From Bacteroidales bacterium UBA1180 (GTDB lineage Bacteria > Bacteroidota > Bacteroidia > Bacteroidales > Paludibacteraceae): DNA of 64,000 nucleotides. This document shows positions 27,001-35,734 of this stretch, piece by piece (position 1 is the stretch's first letter; the number at the start of each line of letters is the position of its first letter). The stretch covers positions 72,069-136,068 of the forward strand of contig DBYS01000014.1 in the NCBI GenBank assembly GCA_002310195.1. The letters run 5' to 3'. Both the position numbers and the translations under genes were made by a program. The notes beneath the pieces were generated by a model. It was given only the letters and a program-made list of their open reading frames with translations, was not told the DNA's origin and searched no databases.

Positions 27001-30000
27001 CGCACCAAAACAACGCACTACGGTGAGGATATAACCCGTCTGGCGCTGACACCGGAGTATCCGATGTATAACTTCGCTCCTTTGGCAAGTTCCAGCAAGC
27101 CGCTGACATTCACCCTGACAAAGATTACCGCGCACCAGTTGCTGGATACTGATGGCAACGTGTTGGGTGAAGAAGTGCTGACCAGTGATGACCTGACACC
27201 TTCATTGCGCTTGCAACCCACTCATTGCTCATTCACCAGCGGTGGTACATATTTCAGCGTAGATAACGAGAACACCCTGAACGACCATGTCACCCTCGTT
27301 ACAAAAACAGAAAATAGCAGTGGCGTCAACCATGATACGCTTATCATCAATCAGACCGCCAGAGTGGATGACGTGGATTATCCTCTTACTTGTCGTATCC
27401 CGTTGCAGCAATCCGCACTGAGCGGCAGCGAACTGGTTTGGTCAGCTGTCGCAGGTGGCAAACGCTACTTCATCATGGCGGGTACTGGAGGACTGATATT
27501 CCGCCAGTTCCAGAATAAAAGTAATGTACTCTACAAAAACGAAGACGGCAAAACCCAATTGCTGAAAGGCTCTGCAAATGAAGCGAATAGTGATACCAAA
27601 TATATCACTCCCTGGAGTTATACTCCTGAAGGGGCGCAACAATTGACGCTGAAAACAGAGTATGGCGTTGACCGCTATTTCGTTGTCAACGGCTCATCAG
27701 TGCCTGATGTGGCCGCTAGCAGTCCTACCGTGCTGACATACGAATATGTGCATGAGTATGTCAACGACAATGCCAACTTCGAGGAACAAGTAACTCTCAA
27801 GTACGGTTCGGACCGATGGCTAAAGTTCGAAGTCGGCGTTGGCGGTCCTTCGCTGACGCTGACCGCAAGCGAAGCAGAAGCCTCTGTGTTCTCATGGAGT
27901 TATCTGCAACAGGAGTATTACCTGCTCAACAACGGAACCTACCCGAACAAAGAAGAACTGGTGTTCGACTACAATAATAATAGCGGAATAGCCGTGCAGA
28001 CACGATACAAGGCGTACCGCATCTATTCCATGCTGCTCGACAACACGCTGACATACTGCTGCCGGGAAGATGAGAATGACATTGCTGACCTTATCTCATC
28101 CGGTAATGATTGGAAAACCAACTACGCTATCACGCTCGTTGGCGACAGTCGCTTCAGCGCAGGTGCCAGCGGACTGAGCAAATCAACAAATTCCGGCAGT
28201 CTGAGCACTACCGTTACGCCTGCCGGTACCAGCCCTCTGGAGGTACGTTATCCTGCCGGCACAGGACCGTTTGTGGATATAGTGGATACGCTGGATGTAC
28301 AGATATCACTGCAAACCGGTGCTCCGGCATATCGCTTCGCGGACAAATGGAAAAGTTTCACCTCCGTGAACGATGCACACCTGAAGATTCCGCTCATCCG
28401 TAAGACCTTCCACGCTGCTCCGTATGACTCGCTCACATGTAGCGTGGAAAGCGATGAGTATATGTATGTGTTCCCTGCAGAGATTGTCGCAGACGATAAT
28501 GACACGCATACCTTCACCCTACACACCACCCGCCATTCAGGAACGAACATTCTGAGTGTAGAAAACCAGGTGGCTGCATACTCAGGTACCAGCAGCGATC
28601 TTACATCAGAGATGGACTTTACCGATCCGTCTAAGGCTGAGATTCGATTGATAGACGAGTATGGTAACACGCCAGGCTGGTGCGAGGTTAGCGCAATTGG
28701 AAGAAACACGATTACCGTACGCTGCAAACAAAACGGTATCCGTTCGCCGCGTTCCGCCAATCTGTATATAGCCTATATGATGCAATTGGATGCACGCTGG
28801 CGGTTTGTAAACTTCCGCCTCAGTGTGGCTCAATCGAGCCGCTTCCAATATGCCAACAACCAAACCCTTACGCACTCCAAAGGCGCTTCGGGCGACTCGC
28901 TGGTAGATGGTGTACAACAGGTTCACGAAAACAAGAATATCATATACTACTACAACCCGTCAAACACTGCGCAATCCACGGATCAGCGTGTGGAACTGCC
29001 TGTGCGCGAACGAAACTTCTACGGATGGTGGCGCTGGTACTCGCTCCAGCCGGGCGAAGAGGATACGGATATCCCTGCCGAGAAATGGCAGACACCGCCA
29101 ACCAATATCGGTAAATGGAACTTCCCATTCCGTATCATCGGTGACTCGGTTTGGATTGATGAGGAAAATCCTGCTTTGGGCAAGAAACTGGTGACCCAGG
29201 GACGATATACGGTATTCCATGTGCCTTCGCAAGACTATAATGCCCGAAAAGACCCGCCATCCAAGGCACCGATGGTGTATCCGCCACAAGACAAGGCGGT
29301 AGTAACCTATGCGCTGGACAAGAGTGTGTACTACGACAATCTGCCGTTGTCTATGAAGAATGCCAACCAGGTGGATACCGCCAAGTTGGATAAGATGATG
29401 GAAATCATCGAGCCGACATTGTCGCTGCGCGAGATCTATGAGTTGCACCCATGGACAGAGATGGCGGACACAATGGAGCATTACAAGTCGGCCAATGGTG
29501 CTACCTATCCGCTGGCAAGCGAGAGATATCTTGAGGATCATGTAGTTCGTGCGCCGCGGGGTAACCGCCTGCTGCTCAGCACCGAACAGCGCTACAACTA
29601 CAACAATATCAAGAAAGGCGGGCACTCCGAGTCGCTGATGGGCTATTACATGAAGGATGATAATTGGTCAACATGGGACGGAAACACAGCTCGTCAGGAT
29701 ACGATGATCTGGTGCGGTGGATGGGATGTTGACTGCAAGTGGTTCACCTATAACAAGGCATCACAAACGTATTCAACGTGTTCATACTCGGTAACGGAGG
29801 CAAACGACTTCTTAAATGTACCCGCTAATAACAATGCGGCAATTGATACTGTTATATATTGTTTGCGCGCACGCAGTAAAGCCACCTCCGTTACAACAGA
29901 GCCCAACACCGTATCCGTGGACGGTGCATATTGGTTCAATATATGCCGTTATACGATAATCTACCATGATAAGAATCAATATGGTCCGAAAATGGAGGAT

Positions 30001-33000
30001 GCTTCCGGCGTATCCATCATTACCAACGATGAGATTGAGCAGCACTACGAGATATTGGAGCGCTTGAACTTCGATTACAACAAACCCGGTTCTGACTACC
30101 AGGTTTATCCGCACCCGCTGCCTTGGGAAGATGCATCGTACGGCTTTGCTTATCCCAAGACGCCCGAGTTGCCGGATAACCGTCCGCACAACAAGAGTGG
30201 CCTGGAGAATCTGGCAAACATGGGTGAGTATAACCTGATTAACAAGATTCCGTCGTTCGGCACGTACTGGTACAAGATGGAGCAGCACGGCGGTGCTGAA
30301 AACGGATACATGATCTTCTGCGACGGTATGTCCTCCGCCGGACAGGTGGCTGCCATATCGCTGCACAAGAAGCTGTGTGAGGGACAGAAGATGTACTTCT
30401 CCGCCTATGTGGGCAACCCGGGAAGCCAAACAGGAAATAAAGCCTGCCCGAACTTCCTGTTCAGTGTGCAGGGTAAGCAAGATAGAGTAGGTGCCGAATG
30501 GGAGGATATTACTTCGTACATGACCGGTGACCTCGCGCAGTCCGACAAGTGGTATCAGATTTATTTCCCCATTGAGCAGAAGAATGATTATGAACACTTC
30601 CGCGTGCGCGTTTATAATACGGCCGCGAATGATGACGGTAACGACTTTACCATCGACGACATGTGTATCTTCGCCACCAAGCCGCCGCTCATTGCCTATC
30701 AGGCTAACACCACCTGTATGGAGGAGGGAGAGACCGATAATGTCACGCACGTAGTGCTGCGCGTGGATTATCAGGGCTTCCACGACAAAGGATACAACAA
30801 TGCTGACGTGTTCTATACCGTTGAGCAGGTGAATGACAACGGTGAAGGTGTCGGATTCGTCAATCTGGTAGATGATTACATCAATCAAGATGAAAAGGGC
30901 GACACAATCTACGGCGTTGTACACATGCCGACAGTGGACTATGAACCGAGTAGTGACTCGGTATTCGACAATGTATCTGACCTCGTCAGCCGGTTTGAAG
31001 CGTCGCTAGGTGGTGTGGAAAAGTTCCGTGTAGGCTATATCAGAGAGAACTTGGACGATGCAGAGCGACCTGTGATGTATATAATCCACAAGGCTGAGAT
31101 GATCCCGCACAACCACTACCGTGTACGTATGTCCCTCGCGTTCAAAGAACTGACGAGCAGTATCTGCGCCATGACCAGCAACCTGAAGATCAGCAACCGT
31201 ATGATGCTTGAACTCAACGGCGAGGAGCAAGCCGACAAGGAGATAGCTGGTATGTGCGCCAACACGACCTACGACGTAAGTCTGCGCGTGCGAGGTTCAC
31301 TCTTGCAAGACCATGCCGCGCCGGCAGATATCAACGGTTCCTGCGTCAACGACTGGCTCCTGTATGGCGATTCGACTTCAACCAGCGAAACACGCTACGG
31401 ATACACATACAGCGACATCGAGAAAGTAATAAAAGATATCCTCCGCTGCGAGCCGGTCGGAACGGTTTCACACAACACCAACCAGTTTGCCCGCAACTTG
31501 TCGGAAGTAAACCGCAACGAATTGGCGTACGTTAAGACTAACGCAGGTGTAACCCTGACAACATCCGACCATCCGTACGATGTGCTCGCACATCTGGTGA
31601 ACGCAGGATTCTTGACTCTGTATCACTCCGACATGACGATTACCACATCGTCCGGCGACTCGATTCAGTACATGATCTTCCCGATTGTGGGCACCGGCTC
31701 CGATGCGATGCTTGACATGAAGGTTGATGTATGTCCGACTCCGGTATTCGTCAAACTTAAGGCTACCGCTGGCGGCGAAATACCGATGGCGATAGGAGGC
31801 TTTAATCCTGAAGCATCGCCTACTGTGGAGCCTCCGGTAATATTGGCGGATGAAGCAACTGCCAACTCCGAGATAGTTATACCTATTGACAAACTCATGT
31901 TGACTGTGGCGTTGGATACGATAGCTTTCCTCTCTACCAATGACCCGAACTATCTGGAGGGTATCCATAAGTTGCATCTGCTGCCTGACAAGGAGTACAA
32001 CTTGAGCGGTGACAACTCGGATTACTATGAGACCGGTGATGACCTGATTCTGCGTCCCGCACCGGACTACAACTATCAGATGCGCCCCGGTTACAATTAT
32101 ACGTATGGCATAACCATGATGACCCGTACCGGTTCACACACCCTGGGTGATGGTTGCCGCGTGGGAACAGTGCCGTTTACGATATCTGTTGTGCCGGATG
32201 CAGTGCGCTGGGATCCGAAGGAGGGTGAGGATAATAACTGGAACAATCCGGATAACTGGATAGGCGTCAACGCACAAAACCAGCCTATCCATCCAGATGC
32301 ACACTTTGTGCCTAAGGCAACTACGAATGTGATTATTCCTGCCATGACGGGTAACCAGCCTTCTCCCGTAATGCCCGATCCGAGCAGTATAGCTCCCGCG
32401 GACTCGGTAAAGAAGACAGGCTTTGAGTACAACGTCTGCGATGCTATCCGCTTCCTGCCGGGTGCGGCCATGGGGCAGCAGCAATACCTGACCTACAATA
32501 CGGCAGTGGTAGATATGAGCTTGCCGCATAATCAGTGGGCATTCCGCTCTGCACCTGTTACAGGAATGCTTAGCGGTGATATATTCATGGCTAATGCCGA
32601 TCTTACCAACCAGACACCGGCTTGGGAGGCAGGAGAGTTCGATGCCAACGGACGTAATGCTACTACCGGCAATGCATCGTTCTGGCTCTCACTGTACAGC
32701 CGCTCGATTGTACAAAAGGGTAATGGCAACGACGTAAAAGATTCCACCCGTACTGCTGCAGCCCAGTGGTCGAGAGTAACCAATGGTATGGATTACTATC
32801 TGCCGCCTGCATTAGGATGGGCAATCTACACGCGCACGGCTAACGGTAACAATGCTGCCGTACGCCTGCCTAAGAACGATAACATTTACTACTATTACAA
32901 CACGGAGGGCGAAAAGATGTACGATTTCTATGTACCTAATCTGTGTGCAGAGCGCAACGAGAATGCTGGCAGTGCAGCCGGCAAACTGGCGTTCGATACC

Positions 33001-33954
33001 GATGGCACGTACAAAGAATACACGCTTGAGAATGATTCAGCATCCACAGCATTCGTCTTCGGTAACCCGACGATGGGATACATCGATATCTGGGGTTTCA
33101 TAGCCGACAATAGCTTGGATGGCAGCATTGCTTACATGGCCTCCAACAATGAATATACAACGACTTCAAGAGCTGCTGCCGAAGCTACAAGGGATACAAT
33201 CACCAATCCGAAACGTTACCTGCCGCCGATGCATGCAATGGTCATATCTACTACATCAGGCACGTCGAAAACTGTGCGGATCAATACAAACCGCATCGTA
33301 ACATGGCCGAGTCAGGTAGTACGTCTGGCTCCAGCACCGCACCGCATTGGGGCAACAGGGCTGAGCAAGGGCATAATGACCGTTACGGCTGTCAATCCCG
33401 TATCGCCGCGATGCACTTCGCGTCTGCTGATCGGACAAGGCTACCACTCCGCTGTACTGGACGGCGAGGATGCGTTGCTGACTACTGTCAATATCAATAA
33501 TTACACCAATTCCTCTGCACCGGCTACACCGTTCAATATCTACGCTGTAGAGGGTGAGCACGGTTTGAGTATCAACTTGCGTGACGAGGTGCTGAACGTT
33601 CCGATATCGTTCTATATGAGCGACCTGCCGTACGATCCGGTTACGCATCTCTGGTTCACGGGTGTAAACAATATCGAAGGACAGTTGGTTCTGTACGACG
33701 CTCTGACGAATAGCGAGCGACTGATCCTGGATGGTATCCGTCTGGATATTCCTACGCCGGAAGCCAGCCATGAGACGCGCTACTATATACGCCGCCGAGG
33801 CTTTGACCCGAGCGACCCGAATAACCCGACCACTGCCGAACCTGTCATCTACAACAATGACAACGAGGCAGCAATAAAGATCATCCAAAATGGACATGTA
33901 CTGATCCTGCGCAACGGACATGTCTATACGATGTTCGGACAAAAACTGAGATAA
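24040..33954 (+). CDS. Giant (3304-residue) modular surface protein with T9SS-type tail
   Basis: Residues 1-34 form a signal peptide (MKYMSTFFKHSS...). The N-terminal third holds related modules starting near 30, 620 and 1130, each with a G-x-RYF/YF-like strand. Two linked segments (near 932 and 1400) share VDIVDTL-(R/D)-(I/V). Residues about 565-610 match a Listeria-Bacteroides (InlB B) repeat: FTGWNTAPDGSGTTY and TTLYAIATY. Residues about 2070-2215 look like a jelly-roll domain ending FTIDDMCIFATKPP. The end, KIIQNGHVLILRNGHVYTMFGQK, is a T9SS tail. No enzyme motif was found, so an adhesin or matrix-like role is inferred. The stop overlaps the next start by one base (TAATG). Confidence 0.9.
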   Translation: MKYMSTFFKHSSVLRILIVTGLALFTAPRMFGAVYDFTPTDGGLVVNLQPGQRILLSTMVDDDNDPATPPVEYFVCHYPSYTGGYFSYTNWDSNKGNFLKLIPQNSGATEPGTTSIWTIQEAVTFLYSGKNYPLDGIAYTMWSSNPANSYTLRTSDGNSFRFQGDLTRETDHANICNAIFVVPTNRSSVISFDPNRKLTELEGRTDQDAQGRFNGEKGYGFLGMPYREVYWLTIPRGNSPVSYTNAAVVGFNKKQSTTIKYSSNEASARPGQALYAFGSKDKHHATPRTIFRLYVLDETVTSTCADSYFFAYDEQNFVKYNKNFAVTPATYTTQKKIYTIDRLVCMDRVGETNYYQCWTNVPEPDSTYFYVGYQNKYCHKSNDDAFDSQFKKISTLTVQHLGLPAPRGAYGRMIVNTTNTDEQNLGVEFAPGGYFLRTNTGRNIRMKPNAEGNIWTCEEMWHITAEYAALTIKATMFKGAEFSDDDEGADIPGWSVPVVGTSVPVIGAASIINQNGWARIHIDSTDPNGHIEFVLANATRHIRYDNNGCLGDTVPDQYPLHDETSVTVEAPRLEGGFNFTGWNTAPDGSGTTYLPGAVLNLPEGTTTLYAIATYSGTYHVALSFVKDDGKRYFLTHPGSAAPRYSRARCIDDWTNAWQGMANADNVDNDYINTFKLLNNPVCGPGEMVLDPRREMRHGSKDSLLFYENFAPAAEEYLGLYYTDPNVILANTTWAGLFTSSAGWPNYSVADVQNTKLRSTHYLHNVADVLTRDERSNSAASYVKYNAAENQFDGEASEANATVFQISRVRVADEHYVVIPDTTLEWTDEIVFGIHQDKQTVQEVWSKLIGKQLMAMMKFGNDIVYFHPNNDKILTDATQLSLNANYRLEQTFTYIRDARVESLLSVDDANKPHMSTSSNDFGRVITSGMSTPMDVIYQGEYIDIVDTLRISLSTRGPVKIKEYYGRWRDGAPGLHVRPDGSRYRDIIVRTKTTHYGEDITRLALTPEYPMYNFAPLASSSKPLTFTLTKITAHQLLDTDGNVLGEEVLTSDDLTPSLRLQPTHCSFTSGGTYFSVDNENTLNDHVTLVTKTENSSGVNHDTLIINQTARVDDVDYPLTCRIPLQQSALSGSELVWSAVAGGKRYFIMAGTGGLIFRQFQNKSNVLYKNEDGKTQLLKGSANEANSDTKYITPWSYTPEGAQQLTLKTEYGVDRYFVVNGSSVPDVAASSPTVLTYEYVHEYVNDNANFEEQVTLKYGSDRWLKFEVGVGGPSLTLTASEAEASVFSWSYLQQEYYLLNNGTYPNKEELVFDYNNNSGIAVQTRYKAYRIYSMLLDNTLTYCCREDENDIADLISSGNDWKTNYAITLVGDSRFSAGASGLSKSTNSGSLSTTVTPAGTSPLEVRYPAGTGPFVDIVDTLDVQISLQTGAPAYRFADKWKSFTSVNDAHLKIPLIRKTFHAAPYDSLTCSVESDEYMYVFPAEIVADDNDTHTFTLHTTRHSGTNILSVENQVAAYSGTSSDLTSEMDFTDPSKAEIRLIDEYGNTPGWCEVSAIGRNTITVRCKQNGIRSPRSANLYIAYMMQLDARWRFVNFRLSVAQSSRFQYANNQTLTHSKGASGDSLVDGVQQVHENKNIIYYYNPSNTAQSTDQRVELPVRERNFYGWWRWYSLQPGEEDTDIPAEKWQTPPTNIGKWNFPFRIIGDSVWIDEENPALGKKLVTQGRYTVFHVPSQDYNARKDPPSKAPMVYPPQDKAVVTYALDKSVYYDNLPLSMKNANQVDTAKLDKMMEIIEPTLSLREIYELHPWTEMADTMEHYKSANGATYPLASERYLEDHVVRAPRGNRLLLSTEQRYNYNNIKKGGHSESLMGYYMKDDNWSTWDGNTARQDTMIWCGGWDVDCKWFTYNKASQTYSTCSYSVTEANDFLNVPANNNAAIDTVIYCLRARSKATSVTTEPNTVSVDGAYWFNICRYTIIYHDKNQYGPKMEDASGVSIITNDEIEQHYEILERLNFDYNKPGSDYQVYPHPLPWEDASYGFAYPKTPELPDNRPHNKSGLENLANMGEYNLINKIPSFGTYWYKMEQHGGAENGYMIFCDGMSSAGQVAAISLHKKLCEGQKMYFSAYVGNPGSQTGNKACPNFLFSVQGKQDRVGAEWEDITSYMTGDLAQSDKWYQIYFPIEQKNDYEHFRVRVYNTAANDDGNDFTIDDMCIFATKPPLIAYQANTTCMEEGETDNVTHVVLRVDYQGFHDKGYNNADVFYTVEQVNDNGEGVGFVNLVDDYINQDEKGDTIYGVVHMPTVDYEPSSDSVFDNVSDLVSRFEASLGGVEKFRVGYIRENLDDAERPVMYIIHKAEMIPHNHYRVRMSLAFKELTSSICAMTSNLKISNRMMLELNGEEQADKEIAGMCANTTYDVSLRVRGSLLQDHAAPADINGSCVNDWLLYGDSTSTSETRYGYTYSDIEKVIKDILRCEPVGTVSHNTNQFARNLSEVNRNELAYVKTNAGVTLTTSDHPYDVLAHLVNAGFLTLYHSDMTITTSSGDSIQYMIFPIVGTGSDAMLDMKVDVCPTPVFVKLKATAGGEIPMAIGGFNPEASPTVEPPVILADEATANSEIVIPIDKLMLTVALDTIAFLSTNDPNYLEGIHKLHLLPDKEYNLSGDNSDYYETGDDLILRPAPDYNYQMRPGYNYTYGITMMTRTGSHTLGDGCRVGTVPFTISVVPDAVRWDPKEGEDNNWNNPDNWIGVNAQNQPIHPDAHFVPKATTNVIIPAMTGNQPSPVMPDPSSIAPADSVKKTGFEYNVCDAIRFLPGAAMGQQQYLTYNTAVVDMSLPHNQWAFRSAPVTGMLSGDIFMANADLTNQTPAWEAGEFDANGRNATTGNASFWLSLYSRSIVQKGNGNDVKDSTRTAAAQWSRVTNGMDYYLPPALGWAIYTRTANGNNAAVRLPKNDNIYYYYNTEGEKMYDFYVPNLCAERNENAGSAAGKLAFDTDGTYKEYTLENDSASTAFVFGNPTMGYIDIWGFIADNSLDGSIAYMASNNEYTTTSRAAAEATRDTITNPKRYLPPMHAMVISTTSGTSKTVRINTNRIVTWPSQVVRLAPAPHRIGATGLSKGIMTVTAVNPVSPRCTSRLLIGQGYHSAVLDGEDALLTTVNINNYTNSSAPATPFNIYAVEGEHGLSINLRDEVLNVPISFYMSDLPYDPVTHLWFTGVNNIEGQLVLYDALTNSERLILDGIRLDIPTPEASHETRYYIRRRGFDPSDPNNPTTAEPVIYNNDNEAAIKIIQNGHVLILRNGHVYTMFGQKLR

Positions 33955-34358
33955 TGATGCGTATTCATTCTAACATATTCCGATGTCTGCTGACGGCATG
34001 TATGCTGTGTGGGTTCAGCCACATGGCATCTGCCGCCTTTGACTACGAGCAGGTTGCGCAGCCTGCCTTGTGGGACAAGACGCCTACGCTCACCGATGAT
34101 ATGAACCCGACCTATCAGTTCCGGTCCACATCATCCTACACGCCTATTGTCGGCACTACCTCTTACACCTCCGACGGCAGCGGGCCAATCGGCGAACCGC
34201 GACGCTCGCAGCGCCGCGGACCGTGGGATCCGCCTGAGGATGATCCTATCGGTGTTATACCCAGCCAACCGATCGGCGATGTGCCGTGGGTACTGATCCT
34301 GCTGCTTGCGGGGGGCTATATAGCCTACTCCCGCAAACGCAAATCATCGGCCGTTTGA
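33954..34358 (+). CDS. Small protein with GD-PW hydrophobic C-terminal anchor (copy 1)
   Basis: Not a family I can name. The 134-residue protein has an N-terminal signal peptide ending near MASA, a shared motif PTYQFRSTSSYTP (residues about 52-64), a Pro/Arg/Asp-rich middle, and the tail PIGDVPWV - LILLLAGGYIAYS - RKRKSSAV. That is a short motif, a membrane segment and a basic end, the tripartite layout of sortase- or exosortase-type sorting signals. A second protein from 37864 shares both motifs. Start and upstream stop overlap by one base, so the gene is translationally coupled to the giant protein. It may be an anchor or sorting partner of it (inference). Confidence 0.85.
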   Translation: MMRIHSNIFRCLLTACMLCGFSHMASAAFDYEQVAQPALWDKTPTLTDDMNPTYQFRSTSSYTPIVGTTSYTSDGSGPIGEPRRSQRRGPWDPPEDDPIGVIPSQPIGDVPWVLILLLAGGYIAYSRKRKSSAV

Positions 34359-34373
34359 CCGATGATTTTTTTG
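34342..34373 (+). terminator. Intrinsic terminator of the giant-protein operon
   Basis: AATCATCGG / CCGATGATT with an 8-base loop and a run of T. The stop codon of the small anchor-tail protein lies in the loop, so the hairpin overlaps the gene end. Confidence 0.85.
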
Positions 34374-34482
34374 TTCCCCGCACACGTTTCGTAACGTTTC
34401 GAAACACGCGGTTCAACACCGGCCATCTCGAACGTTATTACAACCGCTTGACGCAAATTATGCTTAACCGCAACACCTTTCT

Positions 34483-34503
34483 GAGGCTTCCGAGCCTCTT
34501 TTA
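34483..34503 (+). terminator. Second intrinsic terminator in the 34.4-34.6 kb gap
   Basis: GAGGCT-TCCG-AGCCTC followed by TTTT. It lies 110 bases beyond the preceding terminator with no recognised gene between them. The gap from 34374 to 34590 also carries AACGTTTC twice on the plus strand (near 34394 and 34579), part of a CGTTTCG/CGAAACG inverted motif. A short untranslated RNA ending here is possible but no promoter was seen. Confidence 0.6.
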
Positions 34504-34590
34504 TGTTATAGAGCATACATACCTAATTTGCAACATAAATATTAAAAAAGTGACATATTTCCATAAAAAACGTCCGAAACGTTTCAAAAA

Positions 34591-34622
34591 GTTGCATATT
34601 TCGATTTTTTTGTATACCTTTG
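34591..34622 (+). promoter_or_regulatory. Bacteroidota-type promoter of the second surface-protein operon
   Basis: GTTG (34591-34594), a 20-nt spacer with a seven-T run, then TACCTTTG (34615-34622). The leader to the start codon is 120 bases and shows no clear structure. Confidence 0.75.
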
Positions 34623-34742
34623 TCGCCGATTTCGCGCACATACCTACGCGCGCATAAGACAAACCACCTTTCTGACCTGCAAGCCAATCACCTATGACAT
34701 CAGAAAGTTAATTGCAAACCGACTAAAGTGACAAGATTGATT

Positions 34743-35717
34743 ATGAAGAAGCTCTTAACTGTTTTAGCTATATTTCTCTTCCCCGCTTTTATGCAGGTTG
34801 ATGCTCAATGCTACACTCCCGACGTGCAGCAATCTGCCGTTATCTTCACCGCAAGTGGAGCCACTTCCATTGGCGAAGCGGAGTTTACTCTCGGAGAGGA
34901 TGCAGAAGGAAATCCCAAGAAAGTAAAATTCGCACTCGGCAATCTGCAATATAAGCCTTCTGACGGAACATGGCGCATTGCGCAGCATCAATATGATTAT
35001 GTAGGAGGTGGCTTTAATGGACAAAAATGTTATCCCGGGTCAGATTTATGGGATGGAGAGTATGGTACAATATATGAAAATGGAGTAAAATGTTGGAATA
35101 TACGTATCGGCACCGCAACAGATGCAAGCCATGACGGCTGGATCGATGCACTTGAATTCGAGGAAGTACCGGAAGCCGGTGTTGTAATAAACGGGGAAAC
35201 TTTCAGGACACCGACTGCAGATGAGTTCGCGTATCTGGTAAGCACCAGAGATAAAGCAAACCAATTGCGCGCTCGTGCTCGTATCATCTTAGACGAAACT
35301 ACGCCGGACGGTAATACGTTTGTAAACGGAATGATACTACTGCCTGATAATTGGGATCCGAAAGTCCTTACAGCAGGCAAGACATTCCTCCCTGACCTCG
35401 ACGGTAGTGAAGGAAATTGCTGGTATTTTGTCGACAATATATTAACAGAAGGTGAATGGCGATTACTGGAATCACAAGGCGCAATCTTTCTACCGGCTGC
35501 AGGCAATCCAAATGGTAAAGATGGGTCAAAATACAATCGCTCTGGGTTCTACTGGACAGCAACAAAAGGCAAGAAAGCAGACCACTGCATAACATTGGAA
35601 TTTGGCGGTTATCCTTATAAGGCAAATGGCAAATGGCAAAACAGCACGCCTATATTTGAGGAGCGTCCCAAAACATTTAGACGTACTTTCAGGCTGTGCC
35701 AAGATGTAGAAGATTAA
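34743..35717 (+). CDS. Secreted C-type-lectin-fold-like protein (Fib_succ_major/FGE-like)
   Basis: A 324-residue exported protein: signal peptide MKKLLTVLAIFLFPAFMQVDAQ, starting at the ATG rather than at the GTG five codons upstream. Blocks FALGNLQYKPSDGTWRIAQ, QYDYVG, FRTPTADEFAYLV, GAIFLPAAGN and GFYWTATKGKKADHCITLEF occur in Bacteroidota proteins with a formylglycine-generating-enzyme or C-lectin-like fold. The catalytic cysteines of formylglycine-generating enzymes are not evident, so a binding role is more likely. It is first in an operon with the T9SS protein and the second anchor-tail protein. Base composition is more AT-rich than the giant gene. Confidence 0.75.
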   Translation: MKKLLTVLAIFLFPAFMQVDAQCYTPDVQQSAVIFTASGATSIGEAEFTLGEDAEGNPKKVKFALGNLQYKPSDGTWRIAQHQYDYVGGGFNGQKCYPGSDLWDGEYGTIYENGVKCWNIRIGTATDASHDGWIDALEFEEVPEAGVVINGETFRTPTADEFAYLVSTRDKANQLRARARIILDETTPDGNTFVNGMILLPDNWDPKVLTAGKTFLPDLDGSEGNCWYFVDNILTEGEWRLLESQGAIFLPAAGNPNGKDGSKYNRSGFYWTATKGKKADHCITLEFGGYPYKANGKWQNSTPIFEERPKTFRRTFRLCQDVED

Positions 35718-35734
35718 TCTAAATTTCGGAAGCA

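Noticed and set aside
29812..30924. A 370-codon open frame antisense to the giant gene
   Set aside because: Fully inside a coding region with signal peptide, modules and tail on the other strand; its protein has no recognisable features.
33954..34358. LPXTG-type sortase substrate
   Set aside because: The tail has the tripartite layout but no LPXTG; the motif is GD-x-PW. Classical sortase anchoring to Gram-positive-type wall does not fit.
34374..34590. A small gene between the two surface-protein operons
   Set aside because: Short frames here have no start context, no motifs and lie between two terminators. A small RNA is possible but no promoter was found.
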